Positions 35,283-46,795 of a stretch of 64,000 bases of DNA are shown here, in pieces (within the stretch, counting starts at the first letter, position 1; every line of letters begins with the position of its first letter). The DNA is taken from contig JAJIRX010000804.1 of assembly GCA_023853785.1 (NCBI GenBank), forward strand, positions 26,812-90,811. Reading direction: 5' to 3'. A program made the position numbers and the translations under genes. The notes beneath the pieces were generated by a model. It did not search any database. It was not told where the DNA came from and worked only from the letters and a program-made list of their open reading frames with translations. Origin of the DNA: Psilocybe azurescens. Its lineage: Eukaryota > Basidiomycota > Agaricomycetes > Agaricales > Agrocybaceae.

Positions 35283-37473
35283 TTAATCAGCACGTATCAT
35301 CCTCTTATAACAATCTTCGATGACTTGTATCCTCTCTTGGTCCCGTGGGGTAATTTTGCACTTAAATGCCTTAGGTGTGGGAGTTATGCCCTTAACCTGG
35401 ACTCAGCAGCGTACTTGACATGTAATAGAATCGACTGACATCAATGTATTCATTTGCCATGTTTCATTTTTTGGTTTGAGAAATCGAGGCATCCATGGGA
35501 GCAAAATTGAATGAACAAATAAGGTACATGACAATGAGATTCTGTTGTCCGTTTTCAGGATGATATCATCGACAACATGACTGACACATACTGTATTTGT
35601 AGTGGCCAGATGCATTCCGGGGCAGAGGCGCTACCGAAGCTGCGTATTGTCAGTTGGAAGAAGTACAAATTGTGGGAAAAGCAGATGTACCTTCCCACTT
35701 CCAAATAGAAAGGTGGAACGGATAGTATAGTCTTTGTCAAGTCCAGGCTTTGTCCCATCAGGGGTCAACAGGTACCGCTCCGGCCAAAATTCATCCGAGC
35801 GTTCGAAGAGATCTTTATTCTTATAATTACGGGTACAAATATTGTCGTAGAACAGGACGTACCTGGATCATGCATTATCCCCCTTCGGATATTGTGAGCA
35901 AATGACAACACCAACCGATCACTCTCAGTTACTTACATACGTTGATGAGAATGGGAGCACCCTTGGGAATGTGATATCCGCGATACTGAAATCATCGAGG
36001 ATGAAGCCAAAGAAAGACTTGACAGTCATTAATTGCAGCATAGGAGATACCAGTGGGGCCAGTAGGTCTCATACGATGTGTCCGTGGGTATCCTTTGTCA
36101 ACCCTACAATAAAAGACGCCGGATCAATCTTCAACGAACCTCTTTGATCGTTGTTTGGATATACGGCAAAGCGTTAATATCACTGGAGACCGGAAGTCTT
36201 TTATTGCCGATAACAGTATCGATTTCATCTTGAGCCTTTCGTAAAACTTCAGGAGACTTCAAGAGACAGAGGACCAAAGATAGTATAAGCGTTGAAGACG
36301 TGTCCGTTCCGCCGTCTATCATAATCCCGCCAATGTAACTAAGTTCAGCAAAGGTTGATTGACTTTAAAAGACGAGACTCAGATTGAAAACGTACGCAGT
36401 CATTTCTCGATTTAATCCAAGCTTGGATTATCGATCCAGAATATTTTTAATGAATTACTGTTCCTATGGCCGCTGTCGACCCTCTGTTCCGTATGTTCCA
36501 ACAGGGAGAAGTATAGAGCCCGCTGTATTTTTCGCGTTTCTCGCCAAAGCTGCTTCCAGGGTGCCCACCGTTCTGGGACATACATGAGAATAGGGATTAA
36601 GTCGACAAGGGCAGCCTCAGGGATGCCATCCTCGGGAGTGGTCGCATGTATTCGCAGAATTGCGTGGGTTCCGGCGAGTCGTGCTTCGGTGCAGATTTTC
36701 CGAAAACAACGGAAGCTATGAACGAAAATGTAGAGCGAGAGACATGGGAACAGAAGTCCTGTTATTGTTATATCAGATTTTCAAAGAAATCATACAGTAT
36801 AGAGAAGAACTACTTTGGGACTATGCAATGTGTCATATAAGAGCTGTGTTGTTTCGGTCTCCATGATTGGAATATATCCTTGGATGGCTTGAGGAGCTAA
36901 CAACGGTTGTATTGCTTTGCGCCCCGTTTTCCAGATGTGATTATCCATTTGTGTCAGTATACATATCACCCCTGCGTATACAAGAACTGCGTTCACCGGA
37001 AGATGCCAAAGCAAAGTAGTTTCCCCCAGAGACGACATCTAAAGCATAAAAGAAAGGGCGGGGTGATGTTTCACTGCTACGGTCATCAAGGAACTCCTTC
37101 ACGATTTTCATATCTGAAACTACGATGATTGTTTCATTCGCAATTTTCAACTAGTGCACCTCCAAAGTCAGTCAAGTTCCTTGACCCTGCAACAAATAAA
37201 GCTCGTACCGACATGATCCCGCCATACTGTTTGGACCATTCTGTGAACCTGGTACGATACGATACAATGAGCGAGAAAGAAAAACTGGAAGAAGGTGACG
37301 ATTCGGCGGACTTGAAAGAAAGGAAATTTGAGTGGGAGTAAGTGTACATTTCCCAAAAGCGGGATGGTTGGAGGGCCAGGTGGTAGACTTTTGTTTCTCT
37401 GACCAGTGCTTAGTAGCTTAAACATCACCCAAACAATACCCAGTACGACCAATGAGGTAAGCTTAGGGTCCAT
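35283..37473 (-). pseudogene. Cytochrome P450 pseudogene
   Basis: Recognisable P450 landmarks in order: Met at 37473, a hydrophobic anchor (L-V-V-L-G-I-V-W-V-M-F), the proline-rich hinge L-P-P-G-P-P-T-I-P-L-L-G-N-V, I-helix I-D-G-G-T-D-T-S-S, K-helix region T-H-R-M-R-P, and haem loop F-G-S-G-K joined over an intron to R-L-C-P-G. The gene is broken. A frame change occurs near 36985 before the C-helix W-K-T-G-R-K, and a stop plus frame change near 36430 follow I-L-D-R. Several exon borders are also lost. It is a paralogue of the P450 at 49.0-51.3 kb with the same exon layout. The multiple lesions, unlike the one-base defects elsewhere, argue for true inactivation. Confidence 0.85.
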
Positions 37474-37989
37474 TGAGCGAGAGGACGTTAATTGAGAGAG
37501 GTAGCGGACTTGAGATGTAGTAACCTGTAGCTCAATGTCGAGCACACAGAGAGGACTTCAAGACGGATTAACGTGACGAACAAGTGGCGTTCTTTTTCAC
37601 CAAAATGTAGTCCTTATCGTGTTTAAATAGAATGAATTGGACAGGTAGAGAGGTAGGAACGAATAGCACAAACGCGATTGGCGTTGGGGGACGAGTACTG
37701 AACGTACTAGTTTATAGAACATGTTATGGCAGCTCTCGGGAATGCCCGTTGGTATCTGGGAGCGTGGTTGATGCATGCTATCTTTGAATATTACGCACCC
37801 AACAATTGGCGTCAGCTAAGTTCGGATAACGTCTACTAAATGCTTATTTCGATGACCAATTGCGTTGAACTATCACACCTATTAGGGGTCGTTGTCTTTA
37901 ATGTTCACAGTGTCAACATTCCAATGGCTACAGTTGAAAGTGAAGAGTATGCAGAATTCTTGTGATTCGGTTGGTTAGCGTGGTGGAAG
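37474..37989. other. Upstream flank of P450 pseudogene, nothing else recognised
   Basis: No coding or repeat signal was seen between the pseudogene start and the MITE. Confidence 0.4.
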
Positions 37990-38450
37990 CAAGGGGTGGC
38001 GGAACATGGATCCCGAACATAGGGTGGGAGGGGGTGTCTGACCGGCTGCCAAAAAAAAAAAGTTGTGGCTTCGCTATTTTCCTTCAGAATCATTGCGGAT
38101 GAGCTTCGACAGCAATTTCAATGAACCTGAGGGCGTTCTGGACCTGTCATTCTTACTGTATACTCATGAATATTGTCTTTCTTGTCTATGCAAAAAATTT
38201 GAATCTCTTCTGACTTCCCCTTGCAGTTTTGATACCTTGATTTGAACAACAAATAACAGATTCCAGAATGACATGGTATATTATCTTTCTTAGAAAACAC
38301 TCAAAAGTCACAAGAAAACACATATCTACAGAAAAAAACAAATATGTATGGAAAACATACCATATTAGGCAGGAGGGGGGAGGGTGTACCTGACTTGCCT
38401 GAAAAAAGATGTGAGTGCTGGTACCACTTCCATGTTCTGCCACCCCCTTG
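37990..38450. mobile_element. hAT-type MITE, copy 2
   Basis: Ends read CAAGGGGTGGCGGAACATGG and, at the right, the complement of CAAGGGGGTGGCAGAACATG. The flanks ggtggaag (37982-37989) and ggtggcaa (38451-38458) are similar 8-mers. It shares end sequences and interior blocks, such as AGGCAGG...GCCTGAAAAAAGAT, with the copy at 15125-15637. Confidence 0.78.
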
Positions 38451-38639
38451 GGTGGCAATTTGAATGCCATTTGAATGTTCAATGTGATCTTTTCGATTTG
38501 AAGACGATGTAGCTAAGTACAGTTTAATTACCTAATGGTGATTACTTCTTTCAGCTACAAGTATAGTTTCTTCTTTGATCTAGACCTTCAAATTGAGATA
38601 CAAATTACTGTGCCATAGATATTCAAATTTCATTGGCAC

Positions 38640-38935
38640 CAAAAATGTGTACTTTACTTCCACCCAGGAACTCCATATGGAGTCCACCAACTCCATACAG
38701 AAATGGTGGACTCCACATGGACTCCATCTGGAACTTATACAAGTGTTCAAAAAATCATCTTTGATAGGTGGAGTTCAAGTGGACTCCAGATGGACTCAGG
38801 TGGACTTCAAGCTATTCCACTTGAGTCCAACTGGAGGCCAGGTGGAGTCCAGGTGGAGAATTCAATTAGAATCCCCTGGACTGACTTGGTGAATTTTACC
38901 AAGTCCAGCTATAGCTAGATTTTAATTGGAATGTA
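38640..38935 (+). repeat. GGAGTCCA-type repeat block, copy 1
   Basis: A block built from many variants of ACTCCATATGGAGTCCA and GGTGGAGTCCA in both orientations. The first 50 bp, from CCACCCAGGAACTCCATA, match in reverse the end of the block at 41862-42180. The self-complementary core could form many small hairpins. No coding meaning is evident. Confidence 0.6.
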
Positions 38936-38975
38936 TTTTCTTAGGGTGAATTTATGCAATAATATGTGATATATA

Positions 38976-40582
38976 CAGTGACTCAAAAAACTGTCCGGAT
39001 GTTTTTGAAATTGAACTTAAACTGACTATAATGACATGTAATCTTAATGAAATTATATGATTTAAAATGTACTAGAAAGCCTTGGATCACAGCTTTCAGG
39101 AGATATAACATATGTTTGTATTTGTTTGGTTCATATATTATTATTAAATACTTTATAAAAATAACACATCCAGACAGTTTCTTTGCGGCCCATTGGAATA
39201 TGGGTATCTATATAAACTAGTACTTTGTGTGACCCCACTTTGCTTTCAAAACATCTAAAACTCTTCTAGACATACTATTGATTGATTTCACATAGTCTTC
39301 CTTGGGTATTTCCTCCCATTCCTCCAGTATTCTGCCCTACAACTCCTGGATACCCTTTGGAGCATTTTTGTATTCTGCAAAGCACATTTTGAGAATATGC
39401 CACAAATTTTGATTGAATTGAGATCTAATTATTATGCTGGTCAGTCCACAAGCTCTATTTTATGGTCTTTAAGCCATTTCTGAGCCTTTTGGATGTGTGC
39501 TTGAGGTCATTATTTTGTTAAAAGATGAAATTATCCTGATTAAGGTTGTAATACTCCAGAGTTTGGAAGATATAGTCATCCAAAATGCTTACATAGAGTT
39601 CTCCATACATCTTGCCTTCTATCCTGCACATGTAGCCAACACCACTTGTTGTTATACGACTCCAAATCATCATATGTCCTTCTCCAAATTTGATGGTTTT
39701 CTACATGCTGAGTTTGGAGAGGAGAACCAGCCTTTTCCTCACCTACTGCCTTACAACTGACCCAATTCTATTGATATTGGTCTTATCTGCAAACATAACA
39801 TGTTTTCAGTCTTTTTCTGTTCAGTTTTCATACTTCTGGACAAATTTCAAGCAAGCCTTCCTATTGTTCTTAGGGAGGAATGGCTTTTGATCTTGACTTG
39901 TGCTACAAGATCCTTTTTGAGGAATTTTGAATGGTTTAGATGGAGATAGATGTGTTAGTGATAGTGGGAAGCTGGCAGCAGAGTTGTGTGGAAGTACCAG
40001 CCTTTCCAGTGGAGACAAGTCAAAATAGGTGGCAGTAGTCATGGGGAGTGAGCTTAGAAAAATGGTCTTCATGATTGTTTTTCATCAATAACTCTATCCC
40101 AAAACATATCACCCAAATATTTGACTTCAAAACACCTAGTTTGACATCAGTTTTGCAAATAGAATCACCATTTTCTGGCATAAAGATGATGTTAGAGTAT
40201 AATTTAAAGAGAGAGAATACATGACTGTGTAATAGAGAATAATTGGCTATAAACTTGGGGAATGTAAAGTTTCAGTCTTTGTTATATACTTCCAACATGT
40301 TTTCATTCATTTGATATTTTTTTACATGTTTACAATAACAAAAAACCTCATTGTGTTAATTCCAATGAGCCGCAAAGAAACTGTCCAGATGTGTTATTTT
40401 AATAAAGTATTTAATAATAATATATGAATCAAACAAATACAAACATATGCTATATCTCCTGAAAGCTGTGATCCAGGGCTCTCCAGTACATTTTAAATCA
40501 TGTAATTTCATAAGGATTACATGACATTATAGTCAATTTAAGTTCAATTTCAAAAACATCCGGACAGTTTTTTGAGTCACTG
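38976..40582. mobile_element. Complete 1.6-kb Tc1/mariner element, decayed, with about 215-bp inverted repeats
   Basis: The element is flanked by TA, with both ends reading CAGTGACTCAAAAAACTGTC. The inverted repeats run inward to about 39195 and 40365, far longer than the usual 20-100 bp, with mostly transition differences. The single transposase lies on the minus strand. A truncated relative of the right end is at 42212-42566. Confidence 0.88.
39200..40190 (-). pseudogene. Tc1/mariner transposase, mutated by C-to-T type transitions
   Basis: On the minus strand K-P-F-L-P-K-N-N-R-K-A-C-L-K-F is followed by the first catalytic region H-V-M-F-A-D-K-T-N. The second is decayed (Q-N-N-D-L-K-H-T-S where Q-D-N-D-P-K-H-T is expected). 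The third reads D-stop-P-A ... L-D-L-N-S-I-K where D-W-P-A-Q-S-P-D-L-N-P-I-E is expected. Several Trp codons are now TGA, Gln codons TAA or TAG, Pro codons Ser or Leu, and Glu codons Lys: all G-to-A or C-to-T changes. The gene cannot make an enzyme. Confidence 0.82.
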
Positions 40583-40639
40583 TACATATATATGTATATT
40601 GAAAACTATATACTACATTGTTATCTACAATATTATCTA

Positions 40640-41250
40640 CTAATGAAGTTGATCACTGAAACATAGAAAAGAAATAGAAAATAAATAAAAGAAAAACATA
40701 CAAAATAGAGGAAAAAAAGTAGACAAGAGGATACATAATTGGGTTAAATAAACATAGAAACATACTGTATAAACAATAAAAAAAAAAAGAGAAAAAAAGG
40801 GGCAAGACGTTGGCCATGTAGCCCCACCATACATGTTGTTGTTGTGGTGGTGGCCATCATATATGCTGCAATAGCCTTCATACACATCATGGTGGCCGTT
40901 GTACATGTCTGGCGTGTTGGCGTGTCCATTGCATCTGTTGTACGCATTGTCATTGTCGCAGTGGCCGCTGTATGTGTCATCATTGTCATTGTCACGGTGG
41001 CCACTGTACGTGTTGTTGTGGTTGTTGCAGTGGCCGTATGCATTGTTGTTGTTGTCATGGTGGCTGCTGTACACATTGTTGTCATTGTCATGGCCATTGT
41101 TGTCATTGTCACGGCCATTGTTGTGGCCGTTGTATGCCGTTGTCATTGTCGTGGTGTTTGCATCTGTTGTTGTTGTCTGTATGCATCCTGCATGCCATCG
41201 TACTTGTTGCTGTACATGCCGGTCATCGTTGTTGTTGGCCTATACAAAAA
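40640..41250. repeat. Simple trinucleotide-like repeat block (GTT/GTC/GCC units)
   Basis: Bases 40840-41230 are an imperfect array of GTTGTTGTC, ATTGTCATT and GTGGCCGTTGTA units. It is open in several frames at once: Val/Ala/Ile-rich on the plus strand, Asn/Asp/His/Gly/Tyr-rich on the minus (170 codons). Frame-independent openness indicates repeat expansion rather than a selected protein. Confidence 0.7.
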
Positions 41251-41728
41251 AAGAGAGGAAGGGGGAGCGGTTAGTGGCAGCAGTATGCAGAATTCACGAC
41301 TTACCTGGGGTTGCGGCCTCATTCCTCATTCACATCGCCTCCCCTTGTTCCACCTTGTTCCATGTTCGCCTCACCTCCCCTTGTTCCTTGTTACCCACCC
41401 GTCTCATTCTGCTCTGTTCCGTACTCACCTTCCTTCGTTCACAGGTGTCCACTTGTTCTTTGTCGGCCTCGGTTCATTGCAATGTGATGTGATGCATGTT
41501 GGGTTGGGTTGGCATGAGCCTGGCTCCGACCGGCGATGGCGAGGTGGGGGGCATGCGCAACGGCAGTGGGGTGGTGGTGGTCGGAGGAAGAGGTGGGGTG
41601 GTGGAAATAATAAACGGACCGACATAGCATCAATAAGTCACATACGTGATGTTATTTGTCACTTGCCGAGAAATGCTGATTGAATAGCTGTATTGGTATC
41701 TAGGCCATTAAATTTTAGGCAATCACAA
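41251..41728. other. GC-richer spacer, nothing recognised
   Basis: The spacer contains CCCCTTGTTCC-type short repeats and a GGTGGTGG tract. Open frames are by-products of low complexity. Confidence 0.4.
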
Positions 41729-41817
41729 AGCCCATATAGCTTAGTTAGTTTTAGCATTTGTGTGTTGTGTTCTTGGAGCCCCCAAGTTCAATTCCTGTTA
41801 GTGTCTTTTTTTTTTTG
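41729..41817 (+). repeat. tRNA-like SINE head or tRNA relic
   Basis: GCCCATATAGCTTAGTTAGT contains an A-box-like TAGCTTAGTTAG with a GCT/AGC D-stem. 45 bp later GTTCAATTCC matches a B box, and a run of 11 T follows at 41806. This is the layout of a polymerase III unit. The acceptor and anticodon stems do not pair, so it is not a functional tRNA. The AT-rich tail (ATAATAAAATATAATAAAAT) supports a SINE. Confidence 0.55.
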
Positions 41818-41861
41818 CACTATAATAAAATATAATAAAATATAAATAAAATCTGGGGATC

Positions 41862-42183
41862 TTCCTCCATCTGGAGTCCATTTGAAATTGATGCTGGAAT
41901 AGTGTATTCATGCTGATACACATGCTTCATGAGTCAAATCCACATGGAATCCATATGGAGGATGGGAGACTCAAATGAAGTTCCACATGGAGTCCACATG
42001 GAGTTCCACATCCTCCACATTGGTCCATATGGAGGATGAGTCAATTCCAGCTGGACTCCATATGGGAGTCTCCACCTCTAAATGGCTGGGACACCTGCAA
42101 AAAAGATCACTAAACTCCATATGGACTCCATCAACTCCATGCCGGAGTTGGTGGACTCCACATGGAATACCTGGGTGAGGGTA
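41862..42183 (-). repeat. GGAGTCCA-type repeat block, copy 2
   Basis: Same building units as 38640-38935, in reverse orientation. The end reading GGTGGACTCCACATGGA...CCTGGGTGAGGGTAAAG is the complement of the start of copy 1. Both copies lie next to a mariner right end or element. Confidence 0.6.
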
Positions 42184-42211
42184 AAGACCTCACAAATTCT
42201 TCATTTTAGAC

Positions 42212-42566
42212 TGTAGCAGAGAATAATGAGCTATAAACTTGGGGTAATATACAGTTTTAGTCTTTGTTATATACTTAAAATATGTTTCCATTCATTTGAT
42301 ATTCTTTTGCGTGTTTACAATTTAAAAAATCTTATTGTGTTGATTCCAACAGGCCACAAAGAAACTGTCTGGATGTGTTATTTTTATAAAATATTTAATA
42401 ATAATGGATAAACCAAATAAATACAAACATATATAATATCTCCTGAAAGTTGTGATCCAGGGCTTTCCAGTACATTTTAAATTATGTAATTCCATCAGGA
42501 TTACATAGTGTTATAGTCAACTTAAGTTCAATTTCAAAAACATCTGGACAGTTTTTTGAGTCACTG
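42212..42566. mobile_element. Truncated right end of the 1.6-kb mariner element
   Basis: Matches 40235-40582 and ends with the intact terminus (GACAGTTTTTTGAGTCACTG) followed by TA. The transposase and left end are absent. Confidence 0.85.
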
Positions 42567-43815
42567 TAAATCAATACTGTTATACATACAGAACAAAACT
42601 TGTCAAAGTAAACTACATATAGCACTCAAAATTGGATTGGGCTGATATGAGCAAAAGAACATTGGAGCAGAGCTGTAAAAATGTATGACTATCCAGAACC
42701 CCACATTAGGAGCATCTCTACCTGTCTATGAAATCATTCAGACATTGTAGCAACCCATACTATTCTAATTAGTTGGTCAAAAATTGAATAAATCCTCATA
42801 CACTCTTGCATTATGACTTACACTCTGCTACAGTGACAGGGGCTAATTGGCAAGGACCTGGGAAGCTCTACTAAAAACTTGTCCATCCTTGACCCTGTTT
42901 TTCCTCTCAAATCCACAGATTTCTAATTGTCAAATCTGCAAAGTGGACAATCCTCTCAGGATTCTACCCAATAAGGCAGTTTTTCCTTTCCCTGCAGGGT
43001 GTGTCACTTCTGACAAGTTTGGTATTTTATGTAGATTTACTTGTATTGAAAAGACCAAAGCAAACAGATAAAAACTGTGAGATTGGGAGGTAAATGTGTA
43101 GCATACAATAATATAAATACTGTACTTATATACTGTAAGTACAATTTATACTAGCTAAATTTACTCTTTAATGGAGAATTCAGTTTATATAAAATTCTAC
43201 ATATTTGTGGCTGTGTATTCAGCCGCATGTGGATCACAGGAATTGAGCTGTTTGATTCCCAGATTCCAACAACTTGTAGAAATTTAAATCATGTCACTTC
43301 CAATTTCCTAATTTTTGACACCAAATGTGAATGTTTAATAGAGGAGTAAAGTGAACAATGATATTATGCCTTCTCAAGCTAAAATTGTATCAAATTTCAG
43401 CAGATATTGGCTTAAAATCTGTAAACAGCAGGTAAAGGTCAGCCTGCACAGTGCAGCACCCTTAAATCTGCCAAAAACAGAAAAAGCTTTTGCAATTTTG
43501 GGGCCTAAAAATAGTGCCTTAAATTCTTTCAGATATTTTTTCAATCTTGAGGAATGATATTGACAAAGCTTATATGATATGTGACTTGATTAAAGCTTCT
43601 ACATGGATATGTGTGTAAAAGTATATAGTATTGAGTTGTATGTACATCTCCCCTCACAGTTGCAGACTTGAGGGCATTCATGTTGGATCCTGGCCCAAGG
43701 CTCAATAGTCTCTAGGCTATGCTCTCCCACTATTCCAAAGAACTTTCCAGAAGACAAGGGTGCCTTTTCTCAAGGTCCAAGTGACAATGATCTTTGTTGA
43801 AACCTACCACACCTG
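42567..43815. other. AT-rich, CpG-poor intergenic sequence
   Basis: No gene was recognised. A short plus-strand frame at 43351-43557 has no motif. CpG dinucleotides are nearly absent. Confidence 0.4.
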
Positions 43816-43817
43816 GC

Positions 43818-44575
43818 AATGACAATACTTATTGCACTTTGCAAATTAAATGGTGGTGGTCACATTTCATAACATGTGAGCAATCTTCTGCACCCAACAT
43901 TCCAAGAAACTATCTCACAAACAACTGGGCCTATAATAATAAAACTTGATGTTCTGAGATTGTCTCAACTATTAGATGTGCCCCACTTTAATTTTAGATT
44001 TGGTAAATATTTCTATGATCATAAATGTAGTACATAAGGGTGCATAACATGAACTTTTGAGGCAACAACACATAAAGAATATAGTTCCTGCATACTCTAA
44101 TAAATGTACCCCAAAAAAAAATGGGCAAATATCCATATTGTGAAAGTTGAATTTGTGAACAGAGTCTGGTTGTCACAGAAACACTGACACTGCACAGCCA
44201 CATTGCTCCTTATCTGTGACTGGGGCCTCTTATACACAAATTCAAATGAATTTTGCCCTTTTTTTATGGGGCACACTTATTAGAGTACATAGGAACTATA
44301 TTCTGAAAGAATTATATTTTTTATGTGTTATTGCCTCAAAAGTTCATGTTATGCACCCTTATGTATCACATTTTGAGCATAGGCAAATATTTACCAAATC
44401 TACAAATCTAAAGTGGGGCACACATCTAATAGTTGAGACAATCTCAGAACACCAATTTTTATCATTATAGGTCCAGTGGTTTGTGAGATAGTTCTCTCAG
44501 AACTTTGGACACAGAAGATTGCTTGCATGTCAAGAAATGTGACCACTGCCATCTAATTTGCAAACTGCAATCAGA
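43818..44575. mobile_element. Foldback element with long inverted arms
   Basis: Left arm about 43818-44150 and right arm about 44220-44575 are imperfect complements. For example, ATAAGGGTGCATAACATGAA at 44033 pairs with TTCATGTTATGCACCCTTAT at 44342. Only about 60-70 bp separate the arms. No transposase is present. The termini contain GGCA near both ends but the target duplication was not resolved. Confidence 0.7.
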
Positions 44576-44866
44576 ATATAAAAGATGATGCCACCAAATG
44601 CTGCCAAAGGTTATTCGGTTGTATAAGTACATTGAATACAATGACATGCTTGGTGAATGGAGGATGTCAGGCAACAACAGAATCCGTGTTCAACATGTAC
44701 ATTGCATAACTCTGAGACAAAGGCTGCCCGTGGCAATTTCTCCATTTTATTTCCTATATTGTCAGAACATGGGGGCAGGCAAGAGAAAGGTTTCAATAAA
44801 TTGATTTAGAATTGATAACTACTGGTGTTCTTGGGCAGAGCATACACAGAGATTAACCATCTAGGA
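44576..44866. other. Duplicated flank of the stress-protein relic
   Basis: Bases from about 44755 match 14690-14820 and form the 3' flank of the relic gene. Nothing else was recognised. Confidence 0.45.
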
Positions 44867-46085
44867 TGCCTATGAAGTCTTCTCAGCAATGGGGAAGTCC
44901 TTCCTGTGACCATCTTGTATCCCATTCGGATGGCGCTTGCGAGCTGGGCATCTTTGGCTTGCTTGATGGCTGATTCATTGGACTGATCACCGGCTTTAAG
45001 AACATGTTCTTGAACAAGGTTGATGGCTAGGTGTGGGGTACAAACAGTACATGAAGACAGTAAGGTTTGGTTAGTGAACAATGTTGCTGTGCGGAGTACA
45101 GAGTGGTAATTTAAGTAGTTCAAGTACCTTTGTTGAGATAATCTGTGGAAGTGAGTCATTAAGTCAGGAGTCTGTACATGGGATGAGAGGTGGATGGACA
45201 AAGATAGTTGACATATTAAACATGAAAAGATGGAGGAATAAACCATGAAAGATAAGATGGGCCTTCTGTGAGGAACCCATTGAGCATGAGCCTGGGAAGC
45301 AACACGACACAAGCAATAATGTGACTGTATCGTACAGATGGGGACACATTCCAACAATTCACATTCCTATCGCCCTATCGCACGGAAATCATATGCAAAT
45401 ATTTATTTCAATTTCCATGGTACTCAGGTGTTTGATCAAGATAACAAACTGACTGGGCATCAAATTCGTAGGTAGGAAAAGAAAGACGCCACACACACCA
45501 AGACCGACCATAACAGGCAAGGTCATGCACCGCATACCTTGGCTCCCAATTGCCCCCGCTCTTGCCCAACTGGCTCCTAATTTTATTCCTTTCCTCATCC
45601 CTCATTCGCAGATAAAGAATATCTCGGCTTCCTTAGTACTAAAATTTCAATTTAGAGTAATGTAGACATTATGTATAAATAGGAGAGGATTCCATTTGGG
45701 AATCCTCAGTTGAATACAGGGATATTTTCACCTCGCATCGTCTTGCATCGTCTCGGAGTGAATTCGCACTTGACGATTCTCATCTGTATTCCCTTATTCT
45801 GCCCTATTTTCTTACAGTGTAACCTTAGGCCTCGTAGACGGAGTGTACGACCCTCGCACACACCACACTTAATATCCCTTCACTTCCTTCTTCTCTCCTT
45901 TCTCGCCTCCTCCGAGGGCACTGTTGATAGCGCCAAAGATGGCACTGGTAGCATTGTTCTGAGCCTTGTTCTCAGTCTTTCCATTCGACTCGGCACCATT
46001 GGTGGTCTGAGTCTTGCTCGCGCTCGACTTCGTTGACGACCTTCTTCAAAAAATACACTGCTAAGAGGGAATGTGTACGTGGAGT
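44867..46085 (-). pseudogene. Small stress-protein gene remnant (copy 2)
   Basis: The last exon begins after CACACCTAG near 45038 and reads I-N-L-V-Q-E-H-V-L-K-A-G-D-Q-S-N-E-S-A-I-K-Q-A-K. It continues I-R-M-G-Y-K-M-V-T and, with one base restored near 44905, ends D-F-P-I-A-E-K-T-S-stop at 44870. A matching upstream piece lies at about 46040-45870: Q-N-N-A-T-S-A-I-F-G-A-I-N-S-A-L-G-G-G-E-K-G-E-K-K-E. Together these are the two halves of the small fungal protein family also seen at 15 kb. About 830 bp now separate them, much longer than a normal intron, so the gene is probably interrupted. Alternatively, the pieces belong to different copies. Confidence 0.55.
45674..45707 (+). promoter_or_regulatory. 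TATA box followed by a perfect 9-bp palindrome
   Basis: TATAAATA (45674-45681) is followed by GAGGATTCC, a 5-base loop and GGAATCCTC (45685-45707). It could be an operator-like site or a 5' leader hairpin. The gene it would serve on the plus strand is not clear. Confidence 0.4.
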
Positions 46086-46795
46086 AGAAGATAAAAAGCG
46101 AGTTGATCGATGGGGAGGTGTGAAAGGGCGACAAAAATGCGGAAAATGTTTGTGCAGGAATAAACACCCACGCCTTTATGATGAGCCCTCAGATTTGAAA
46201 TTGATCGGATCCATGTGAGCCCCTGTGCGAACTGCCATTCAAGTTCAAACTAGTCGTCAACTTGAAGAATATATGCTCATGTCGTTGATTTCAGTGACTT
46301 TAAACGGGTTCGGTGCTGCAATATGTTTGTGGATGATGTGGATGATCTATGTAACATTGTTTCTGGATAAGCCTACGTACACGTTACTGAATAGAGAAGA
46401 AACCGCCGATTAATGTGAAGTCTCACAGGGATCTCTGGGTATTGGGAGGTTGTGTGAGCATTGCGCATACAAAAACACATATTTACCGCGAAATAAACTG
46501 TCGCCAGAACAGTCCATCCCGAGCAAGGTCGCTACATTAGGAGAAAGAACCTCGCTATTATACGAAGAAGGCACTTGGTACACAACCTGAGGATCGCTCT
46601 AAAAGTGGCTCTTGGATCGCACTTTACAGGAGTAGCTCTTACACAAAGATTGGCTCTCCCACTAAGATTCCGAGCCTTAGTTTGGTGATGTCTTCAAGTA
46701 CTCGAAATGACACATAAGTACTTAAAACAGGTCGCTCGCGGAAAGTGTCTGAGCTCGATAATAAATGTGCAGAAATCACGCCATACATAAGGGTT
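46086..46795. other. Intergenic, nothing recognised
   Basis: A 62-codon plus-strand frame at 46225-46413 with a hydrophobic centre has no family match. The rest is unassigned. Confidence 0.4.

Noticed and set aside
40640..41146. Asn/Asp/His/Gly/Tyr-rich minus-strand frame that looks like a prion-like protein
   Set aside because: Product of the same simple repeat; no conserved flanks, promoter or introns.
40844..41683. 279-codon Val/Ala/Ile-rich plus-strand frame resembling a membrane protein
   Set aside because: The same block is open in several frames because of trinucleotide-like repeats, so hydrophobicity is a composition artefact.
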